64,000 bases of DNA, from assembly GCA_032718475.1 (NCBI GenBank), contig JAUCBJ010000144.1, positions 30,151 to 94,150 on the forward strand. Direction: 5' to 3'. The first letter of the stretch is position 1. Every line of letters begins with the position of its first letter. The translations under genes were made by a program, and so were the position numbers. This stretch comes from Nemertoderma westbladi (lineage: Eukaryota; Xenacoelomorpha; Nemertodermatida; Nemertodermatidae). Shown piece by piece: positions 42,687-52,753 of this stretch. Under the pieces are notes generated by a model. It saw only the letters and a program-made list of their open reading frames with translations. It was not told the DNA's origin and did no database searches.

Positions 42687-44990
42687 ATATGTTTAATTAT
42701 ATACTTGGGTAATTCAATTAATATCTTATGATTTTATATTAACATCATAACCACCACAAAAACATTCAGTAATAAGTATAATATTGCCGACACAGTGAGC
42801 GTAAATTTTTCGAGGATAATCTCACCATCGGTTTTTAGTTGATGTCCTATCTATAAATCACCACTAAAAACTAAAAAATTTATGTGATTTGTACCATGTT
42901 ACATCTGGTTGCATACCTGGTGAAGCATACCATTCGTATTCAAACATTCACATTTGATTGGCATTGGCGCCGCAGCCATTACTATAAAATCTTGTAATAC
43001 AATTTTCGTAATCAAAATTGTACAAAATTTGATATATTTCCTTTGAACGCATAGTGAAATAATTATTCAATTTGGTCGATAATTGGAGCAAATTGAGAAA
43101 CTCGCGACGGTGTTACAAAGTCTCGTGGTGCGAAATAAACATGTCCCTCGGCAAATTACTGCGGAAAATGAAACAAAAAAAACATAATTAGAGTCCTTGT
43201 TGGTATCCCGAGGTGTAGTGTAATTGGCTAATAGGTTGGGGTCTACACCAGCCACATAACGTCTCCTAGACAAACCCAGTTAGCACGTTTCTAGTAATCC
43301 TCTCTTGTTAAAATGCCCTCTAGTTCACAACGAAGTGTTCCAATTACTGTATTCTCAGCATTGCATCCCCTCCGGCACAACTCTAGGTGGTTAAAAAGGC
43401 AACCAACAATCTCAACCATCAGCTTTCTGTTGTTTTTATTAAATTAAATCAGATCAATTATAAATGACATAATGATTAATTATGGTATATCCAGGGATAA
43501 AATATGTAAGATCTGATTTATCAGGGTAATTTAACCATCAAAAGCATAATTGGTAGGCCTATGCCTTCTAAATACAAGACCAGCAACGTTCGCGACCATC
43601 CATATAATGACAATTCATCTACCTCATCATTTTCCAGATCTATATATTTTTATACCTGGTGATACTTTTTCAGAATATCAATCGGTATCAATAGTTGGTA
43701 TTCCTACATTTCATCTCATCAACCGGATGTCGGTTACGACAAATTTTGAATCTTGTAATGGGGTGGGGAAGGTCTTCTTTATCATGTGATACAAATTAAG
43801 GTGTAAAATTACCAAATTTTTTTATTGTCCTACAGGCCTTTCTTTATCAATGGATATAAGTATTTGGTTAAACAGAACGGGACTGTGGGATCGTTTATTA
43901 ATCAAAAATCTCTAAAAACCCCACCACCAGAACAACCTATCAAATGCAATATAAATAACAGACAGACAATTAAATTTTGACGTGGTAAATTTAAACTGTA
44001 AAACATATCGTCCAACCTATAGACCTACAACTACACCCAACCAACCGACCAGCCACCTGGCTACGGCTGTGAAGGTAGGCCGGCCCCATCCTCCAGTCCA
44101 AGGCCGCTGCGCCACTTGGTGCGCGACCCGCGCGGGCAGTGGGAGGTCCCACGGACAACCGCAAACATATTTCCATTTTGTTTTCCATTCGAGAAATTTG
44201 GAATAAGATTGAGAAAGTAGCAGCGTTTTTATTAAAATTTTTAATTTCGCCGCCAACCGCTACAGTAGGGTGAGGCTATAAATTTTCAAATTTTGGCTCC
44301 TTAATATGATCAAAATGTAATATTTTGAAAAAGACTGAAAATTGAAAACTGAAAAGTGAAACTCTTCTTACTGTTAACCTAAATCTTACATTATTGTTTT
44401 GATAAAATTTATTTTATCTTTTTGAAAGTTTCTGAACACTTTAAGTATTAAACATACAGTATGTGGCAACAAAGGCGTGTTATATATCAAAATGAGCGCA
44501 ATTTAATCTACATTCCGATGAGGTAATTATAAATATTCCAATTACCCCATGTGAATTTCTGGTTGATTTAAATATTGTGGGCAAACCGTGTTTCCATTTA
44601 CCCCATTGTGGGGTAGGCCTAAATGGAAACAATCTCGACGTAAGAAAATCCCGCCTGCCTGTCACTACTAGATAGTGACAGGCAGACGATATAGGATGTT
44701 CTATTGTTAGCAGAGGGATCATGCATGATTCCAAATCTATTGTTATATTTCCTATATGAATGTTTGTATAGAAATGATGGCATTTCTAATATTTTAAAAT
44801 CCAAAAAGTATTTCTAATTCCCACACTTTCCGCTACATTACAATGAATTAGCTTAATTGGCAAATTATACAGTAGTTTGTTGGTGAGTCACTGATCGCAA
44901 CTACTTTGAGTGTATGACTTATTTGTATTAGATCATTATAAATAGGCCTACTTTTATACTGTATGCTTAATGTATCACAGTACAATATAC
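42687..44990. other. Intergenic sequence, nothing recognised
   Basis: This is ordinary AT-rich DNA with scattered short frames that lack motifs. Positions 44040-44155 are locally GC-rich but show no domain. No terminal inverted repeats or tandem arrays stood out. Confidence 0.4.
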
Positions 44991-45374
44991 TATAGGGCCG
45001 TCCTAAGGCACACCCATGTAACTCGAATTTTGACGAAAATGAGAAATTGGTATCATTTTAAAGCTTACGGCGAGCTCTATCTGGTGGTAGAAGACCTAAT
45101 AGATTGCATCTAAACTCTAAAGGGGTTAAAGAAGGGGTAGAATGTCTATGTAACTTTCATGTGATAATGATACTTTATGTAACTATAAGCGTAAACCATG
45201 TATCTCATGCGAGTTACATTGTTTTGGCTTAGGAACAGCTTGGGAAATTGATATAATTTTCATAATGTAATATTAGCATTCACATGTTTTCGTGCAGAAT
45301 CGTTAACTTTAGATTGATTTTTCTCAAATCTCGATTCTTTGAGTTACATGGTTTTGCCTTAGGAGGGCAGTATA
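44991..45374. mobile_element. About 380-bp MITE with CCTAAGGCA termini
   Basis: The left end TATAGGGCCGTCCTAAGGCA (44991) and right end TGCCTTAGGAGGGCAGTATA (to 45374) form imperfect inverted repeats. They continue inward through ACCCATGTAACTC and GAGTTACATGGTT for about 45 bp. TATA or TA may be the target duplication. Its right half is also part of the large inverted repeat that follows; a truncated inverted counterpart ends at 50369. Confidence 0.6.
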
Positions 45375-45831
45375 ATTATTGTCTGTTTGAGAACGGAATA
45401 TACGTATATAATACCTGAAGCAAATTAATCTGTATAACTACTTAGGCCGTAGGCCGAAGTAGTTATATCCGTATAACCCTGATTTTTCGAGGTAATATAC
45501 TCTACATATTACTACTACATATTACTCTACTACATATTGTGAAATATTATGAGATTATACTAGCTATTAATCGATTGTACTAAAAAACTATATAAATTTT
45601 TATACATTATGTCAACTTAACAGCGTTCTGGTGAATTACTCTTAACGCTGCAAAGTACTACTTTGCAGCGTTGCGGCCTATAGGACGGATCGCAGCAAAG
45701 TAATCAATAACATGGAAACAACTTCAATTACCGTATTCCAGAATGTATAATTTCCATTTATATCAATGAGTGCTGCTTTATTATCCAGTTTGCAGTGACG
45801 GGACCATGGACGGGACTAGGACTAGCTACTG
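45278..45831 (+). repeat. Left arm of a ~555-bp inverted repeat
   Basis: This segment is the reverse complement of 49811-50369 at high identity; by eye it differs by scattered substitutions and short indels. It contains strong internal palindromes: AACGCTGCAAAGTA against TACTTTGCAGCGTT with a one-base loop (45648-45676), and ATAACTACTT against AAGTAGTTAT around GGCC (about 45436-45468). The arm's outer ~97 bp belong to the MITE at 44991-45374. Confidence 0.92.
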
Positions 45832-48800
45832 TTGGACACACCATCCAACACTTGTTTGAACGCGTTAGACAGCACCAGGATGGGACAGCCAATGATGGGA
45901 GCGAACAGGGTAAGACCAGGTCAGGTCAGGTATTCTAGGTCATTGATCAAGAAAACTTGCCACCTCCATGCAGCATAAAGGAGGTGCCACCTGTAGCTGC
46001 ATAGACCCTCTTACTAGGGCAAATCTGGTCCTGTAACTAGGACCCCCTTCGTTCTGGGATAAGGACGCCCTTGGTACTGGATTAAGGACTCATATACTTG
46101 GCTGCAGGGGTATATGGCCTGGCCAGGCAGATGGTGATCTACCAATGGCTGGTCAAGAGTAGAGTGTTCTCATATCCACTCTGAGTGCACTTCACTGCGA
46201 CCTGCACCTGGCAGCAGGGGTACAGGGCATGATCCAGCAGATGAGCTGCTCAGCCAATGGTGGGTCATGTGCGCCAGAGTAGATATGGGTGATGGGCCTC
46301 ATATCTGACTCCACTGCGACACCCACCCTGTGGAATGGCAAACCAGGGTGTGGTATTTGCCCCGAGAGCTGACTCTGCATGCAAAAAAGCACCCCCCAAC
46401 CCCCACTATGGATTACATTAGTAATGCGGAGGTCCAGCCACTAGAGGCCAGTGGAATGACTGGACACAATCGGCCTCACAGGCGTCAGTTATCTCCTGAC
46501 CGGCTGCCTGTCTCACCCCCTACTGGAGAGAGAGCGGCAAACAATTATTTGAGTCCCTTTCCTGATGACCTTTCTGGCCTAAACCCTGGGTCACCAGGGA
46601 GGCCAGATTGTGAGGGAGAGAGGGGGCTACTCTCAATTTCCACCCCGACCAACAAAGCCATTGGTGAATCTGAGGCAAGTCACTAGACTAGCCTCAGTAA
46701 ACACCCTAACACTCGGGTCCCCAATGCGACAAGGTGAGCTGACTGCCTTGGCAGATAAGCTTTATCTTAGTGCAGTGGGTGTTCGAGAGCACCGAATGTA
46801 GACTGGACAGACTGAGGAGGTTCTGATTAAGGACATGGGGGGCGGTTGGCGACTCGCCCTCGCTTCAGCAGATGATAGTAGCAATGGTGGAATTGGTTGG
46901 TCTATTGATGAATCCAACTGCACATGCAGCATTGGACAAAATAGACCAAATCTCTAACCGCATCATCCGTTGCCACTTCTCACGTTCTGGAAGACTGGCT
47001 AAGAAGTTTCCTAAGGTGGTTCTGATTGTGTGCTACTCTCCAACTAGTGTTGCCCCTCCCTGTAGAGGAGGTGGAAAATTTCTGCCAGAATCTACAAGCA
47101 GCTACTGATGGAGTGGATCAGCATGCATTCTTAACATTCCTGGGAGACTTTAATGCAAGTCTGCATCAATCACCTGTTCGCCCTGGGTCTATAGCAATAG
47201 TGTTAACCGAAATTCCGTCCATCTTCAGGATTTTATCTCTGGAAATGGATTGTTTTCGGCTGGACCCCAGTTCAAGAAGCGAACTGGAAAGCTATGGACT
47301 CATAGTGGACCCAGTGGTCACAAGTCCCAGATAGACCATATCCTGTTTCGTAGGAAATACAGGAGATCTACATAAGACAGTAATGCATTTACACTACGAC
47401 CCTTCTCCAGTGATCACCGCCTTATTGTGGCCAAGGTAAGACTTAGTCTGCGTGCTAACAGAACTACGAAATCTACCTTGCCGCGGCATGACTGGTCCTC
47501 TCTGTTGCAACAGCCAAGTGTGAGATCCAGTTTCACACTACAGCTGAGCAACAGGTATGAGGTTCTTGCCTCTGAGGCGGCAGATCACTGTGAGGGCTAT
47601 ACTGCCTTCACAGAGGCAGTTAAGTTAGCAGCTGCAGAAACAGTTCCTGTATACCCTCAAAACAGGAAACGGGCCCCATGGACTGACAAAAAAATTCAAA
47701 AGTGCCGAAATGACCTCTACAAGGCGCAGAAAGAGTCCCGAAACAAAAAGACTACAGAGGCCAAGAATGCAGTTAAGGCTGCATCTAGGTCCCTGAACAG
47801 GCAGTACTCTGTTAATTTAAAGGAGCTATTAAACCAACAGGTTGATGCCATCAATGATGCTGACGACAGCAGGCAATCATCCCAGGCATGGAGATCGATC
47901 AACTTGCTTGCTGGTCGTAAAAGCCAACCAACCACCAAGGTTAAGGCTGAATCACCAGCCGATCGCCTCAATGGTTGGAAGGCCCACTTTGAAAAGCTCC
48001 TCAATAATGACAGGGTATTGCCTGATAACTTTATAGAAGCAAAAGTGTCTGAGTCTGTACTCCCAGATATTCCCATTGGTGATATCTCCTTTGCAGAAGT
48101 AAAGGCTGCTGCAAAGAGCATTAAGACCAATCGTGCCAGTGGAGTAGATGGTGTTCCCCCTGAGGTCTTTAAAATACCTGAGTGTTTAAAGCTCATCTAT
48201 CCCATCATAGTAGACATGTACCGAACAACAAGAGTCCCACAAGAAATGAAAACAAATAAGTTGGTGCCAGTTCCAAAGAAGGGCAACCTAACACTCTATG
48301 GTTCTTTTCGGGGAATCTCATTAATCTCGATTGCTGCAAAGCTATACAATAGAATTCTATTAAATCGCATCAGGGATCCCATTGAGAGACTGCTCCGCGG
48401 AAATCAGAATGGGTTCCGTAAAGGTCGTGGGACCTTGGGAGCCCATTTTGGCACTTAGAAGGATAATTGAAGAGTTATCAAAAAAGAAAGACAGGCATCT
48501 CGCTGTTATCTTTGTTGACTTCTTCAAGGCCTTTGATTCAGTCTCTCGCTCACGTATGTTCAGCATACTTTCATTATATATATGGGATTCCTGATGAAAT
48601 TATTGCAGCAATAAGATCAGTATACGATGGTTCGACAACATTTGTGTCTACTGTTGACGGTGACACAGAACCATTTGAAGTGTTATGGGGCGTCCTCCAG
48701 GGAGACACACTTGCACCATTCTTGTTCATAATTGTTGTTGACTATGTTCTACGCATGTCCTTAGATCATCATAATGATGATGGGGTGATGATAACTCCAC

Positions 48801-49810
48801 CTACTGGCTCCAGAAGTCGAGGAAATCCTGCCAAGTACCTAACTGATCTAGACTTTGCTGATGACTTAGGAGTACTCTCAGAATCACTAGAGGGAGCCCA
48901 ACGGCTCCTCAGCTCATTAGAACATGCTGCTTCTAGTGTTGGTCTTTTTATTAACTCCAGAAAGACCAAAATTTTGACAGTTAACTTTGAAAGTCCTCAG
49001 CAAGTCTCTGATCGGATGAGCATAAGCTCAAAAGATGGTATGCTTGAGCATGTGGATGGCTTCTGTTACCTGGGACCATGGATCCGGAAGTTTGGTGAGG
49101 ATCTTCGAATACCTAAGGGAAAGGCATGGGCAGCCTTGAATAAGCTGTCCAGGATTTGCAACTCACCGATAATTAATCGGAAACTTAAGGTCCGATTATT
49201 TAGAGCAGCAGTAGTTCCAGTACTCCTCTATGGGAGTACATGCTGGGCTCTAACTGCTGAGGACACCAAATCTCTGGATGGCCCATTCACAAGAATGCTA
49301 CGCCGGGTTCATTGTGTCAAGTACAATGCACACATCTCCAACCTGACACTACTTAACATTGGAGGTGTCTCATTGGTTCCCCAAGCTTGACACTAGAACA
49401 AAATCGCCTCCGCTTTGCAGGACATTGCTTTCGCCGTGAGGACCAGCCAGTGGATAATCTTGTACTTTGGCAGCCTCATGGAGTGAATAAGCATGGTGGA
49501 CAGCCCATGACTTTCTTGAAACGCATCTTAAAGGACACTGGCCTTGAAGATGCGGATGATCTAGCAAATGTCATGGTTGATAGGGAGTTGTGGCGGTGCA
49601 ATTTGTCGATAAGCCGGCACAGCATTCTTAAAAATGCAGCTGCAATGCAGCATGCCGATCCTAGTAGTAGTAGAGCGAACAGGGTAAGACTGTGCTCAAC
49701 CACATCATGACGCACCGCGACGAGCCCAATACACAAATACCCAATACATTCTATTGGACGGTTCGCTTTAATGGATTACAGTACACTTTAAACAATTATT
49801 TATATACATA
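45832..49810 (+). mobile_element. Decayed non-LTR retrotransposon between the inverted arms
   Basis: Fragments of an endonuclease plus reverse transcriptase lie in different frames. Endonuclease (EEP) start: VNTLTLGSPMRQGEL...VGVREHR (about 46690-46798). EEP middle: VVLIVCYSPTS and FLGDFNASL (about 47015-47160). EEP end: FSSDHRLIVAKVRLSLR (about 47403-47455). The 343-residue frame 47427-48458 carries the linker and the RT start (KLVPVPKKGN...FRGISLIS...NQNGFRKGRG). The RT palm continues after frameshifts: VIFVDFFKAFDS (48508-48545), LQGDTLAPFLF (48695-48730) and the FADD catalytic motif (48853-48864). The C-terminal RLRFAGHCFRRED region is at 49387-49710. At least three frameshifts make it a pseudogene. 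The clade is not assigned. Confidence 0.85.
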
Positions 49811-50369
49811 CAGTAGCTAGTCCTAGTCCCGTCCATGGTCCCGTCACTGCAAACTGGATAATAAAGCAGCACTCATTGATATAAATGGAAATTACACATT
49901 CTGGAATACGGTAATTGAAGTTGTTTCCATGTTATTGATTACTTTGCAGCGATCCGTCCTATAGGCCGCAACGCTGCAAAGTAGTACTTTGCAGCGTAAC
50001 GAGTAATTCACCAGAACGCTGTTAAGTTGACATAATGTATCAAAATTTATATAGTTTTTTAGTACAATCGATTACTACTGTAGCTAGTATAATCTCATAA
50101 TATTTCACAATATGTAGTAGAGTAATATGTAGTAGTAATATGTAGAGTATATTACCTCGAAAAATCAGGGTTATACGGATATAACTACTTCGGCCTAAGG
50201 CCTAAGTAGTTATACAGATTAATTTGCTTCAGGTATTATATACGTATATTCCGTTCTCGAACAGACAATAATTATACTGCCCTCCTAAGGCAAAACCATG
50301 TAACTCAAAGAATCGAGATTTGAGAAAAATAAATCTAAAGTTAACGATTCTGCACGAAAACATGTGAAT
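49811..50369 (-). repeat. Right arm of the ~555-bp inverted repeat
   Basis: It starts CAGTAGCTAGTCCTAGTCCC, mirroring the inner end of the left arm, and stops abruptly at CATGTGAAT (50369), inside the MITE portion. A further short relative of the arm (GAACGCTGATAAGTTGACAT) occurs at about 50639-50690, so the arm sequence is itself repetitive. Confidence 0.92.
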
Positions 50370-51888
50370 ATCTGTTGCGGGGCGAGAACTACCGATCAGC
50401 TGGATGCCGTCAGCTGATCACTGATTGCATGCAACGTCTAGGTCTTATTGCTTTTTAGTTTTTTAAATACTTTGGCACTGACATACCTACCAGCCTACCG
50501 GTAAGGTTTTTACTTAACGTGCTTGATTATAATAAATAAAATACAATTAACTCTTTATTATTGGATTTTCAAGTTTCTACTTCAATTACATGTTTAAAGT
50601 GTTTATATGAGCATCCATAAAATACTTTCTTCACATACCGAACGCTGATAAGTTGACATAATGTAACAAAATTACATACAGTAGTTAGGATTTAAGTTCA
50701 CCTAGTAAGGATCTAAGTTCACCTAGTTAGGATCTAAGTTCACCTAGTTAGGATCTAAGTTCAACCAGCGCTAGGATCTATGTTCGCATATGTCTGTATA
50801 TAGGACCTAAGTTGTAAGTTCGCAAAGATCTAAGTTCATCAAAGTCGGGCCTTGCAGGATCTAAGTTCGTTTTACCATATGGCAGTACTGCAGTATGCTG
50901 GTATGCAGTATGGCTGTGCTGTAGGCCTGTAGGCCCTATACCAGTGCAGCAGTGCAGCAGTGTGTATGACTGTATGACAGTACTGCAGTATGGGGCAAAG
51001 TAATAGGCCTACTGCAATACAGCAATACTGCAATATCAGAATATGGCAGGGCTGCACTCGATGCAGGGCATAGCTGCATAGTGCTTCAGACAGTCAGAGC
51101 TCAGACTGTCAGAGGGCATGCACCTCTGAAAACAGCGGTGTATTGTCTAGGCTACACATGCAGACATGTCTGTTTTGCTGTTTTGTATCTTATCATTTAC
51201 TTTCCTCGTTTCCTAACTCCCTAACCTTGCTAACAGTTCTCAAGTTTGTTTCCCTCTGTCAGTCTGTAGTTCGAAGTCCACGTCCACCCGATTGCCACCT
51301 GCGATTGCGAACGTCAACCTGTCACCGCTGGAACGATTTATTTCCGACCCAATCTGCCAATATTCCCAGATTCCCCTGTCAGGGTCAGCCTGTCTGCCTG
51401 TCAGCCTGTGGAGTGGACCTGTACTGCAGTACAGCAGTAAAAACCACAACGATCAACGACAACGATGGCACGGCACTCCCGCTCATACTGTCATACCAGC
51501 ATACCGTACGGGCTGACGGGCTCTTCATGGTAGGCCCCTATGCAGCTATGTGCTATGCGTGGGACATGTCCTGATGTCATGCCTGTAATTTGCATGTGAG
51601 ATTTTTTTGATATTTGCATTAATCAGATTTAAAGATTTAATTACAGAATTCTAGAATTATATTTACAGATTTCGATTTAAACTGTTGTCTATTACTGTAT
51701 TAGGCATCCGCCTATTATCCTGTACCGGTACTACATTCTGACATTACCGTACTGCCGTAACTCAGTAACTGCTTGCAGTGCGAGTGCAGGTACGCGTAGG
51801 CCTGTAGGCCTTCTTACAGTACAGGCAGTCCTGAAATCTAATAGTAGAATATGCCTACTGTCTGACTGTCAGTGTCAGCCTGTAATAA
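50370..51888. other. Non-coding; short 21-bp tandem and CAGT-rich sequence
   Basis: Positions about 50686-50866 hold four to seven decaying units of AGGATCTAAGTTCACCTAGT. From 50880 to 51120 the sequence is dense in GCAGTACTGCAGTAT words. The 143-codon frame at 51143-51574 has no recognisable domain and I do not call it a gene. Confidence 0.5.
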
Positions 51889-52724
51889 TAATACCGCCAG
51901 ACTGGAATTGCTCCCAATTTACGCTATACGCGGAAGATACGCCGCGTATTTTTGCAATTACGCGGAAGGCATGTAAGAAAATACGCTGGCAGGCTGGCCC
52001 AACGTATTTTCCACAATGCTGCAAAGTACGCGGAAGATACTGGATACCGGAAGATTTTAAATTTGTTTATTCACTTTAATTCAGTAATTCGAACCGTGCA
52101 CTGCACTGCACAAGAACAATGAGAAGGTGAGATGTTAAAACACTACAATCAGACAATTACCAGATGACATACATCTGTACATACAGCACATGATCTAGCA
52201 GGGGCCAGGAGCTGCAATGTACTGACTGACAGACTGACTGACTGATGTAGCAAGCAACTGACAGACTGACAGAGCAGTCCGCAGTGGAAATGGAAATTGA
52301 TCTATGTACACTAGGGTACAGCTGGCCTACCCCCTACCTACACCAAGTGTACGTCGCAATTTTATGTTGTACGTCGGATTAAAATGCTAAACAGCTTAAT
52401 GAAAAGGAAACGCGAGCGAAATTTTTTTATTTCTTAAAAATGCAAAATTAAACAAAAAGGCGAGCGAAATTGTTTAATTTTACATTTGAACAATACAAAA
52501 CGTAAATGAAGCGCGAGCGAAGCGAGCGAGATTTTTTGTGGCAATTCCTTGTTCTCACTTTGCACGAACTTTAACGCCGCCGAACACGCGTGCGGGTTCT
52601 GCGGTGTAGACTTGTCACGCTGCGCGGCACAAAATCGTCATTACGCGGCGTTACGCCGCGCATTTCTCAAATACGCGGAAGAAACTTCAGAGTTTCCTGT
52701 AGCAATTCCAGCCTGGTAATACCG
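51889..52724. mobile_element. 820-bp hAT-like element, TSD TAATACCG, just upstream of Elongin A
   Basis: The left end (51897) CCAGACTGGAATTGCT and right end (to 52716) AGCAATTCCAGCCTGG are inverted. TAATACCG flanks both (51889-51896 and 52717-52724). Subterminal boxes TACGCGGAAGATACGCCGCG recur on both sides (51943-52040 and 52640-52690). A GCGAGCGAAATTTTTT phrase repeats near 52410-52535. No transposase is present. The right end is 37 bases before the Elongin A start codon. Confidence 0.9.
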
Positions 52725-52753
52725 TATGCGTACATCCTCAATCATTAATAATA

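Noticed and set aside
47427-48458. 343-codon frame as a host gene
   Set aside because: It reads as the end of an endonuclease plus the start of a reverse transcriptase in a frameshifted non-LTR element.
51143-51574. 143-codon frame as a gene
   Set aside because: No domain, low-complexity surroundings, no splice or promoter support.
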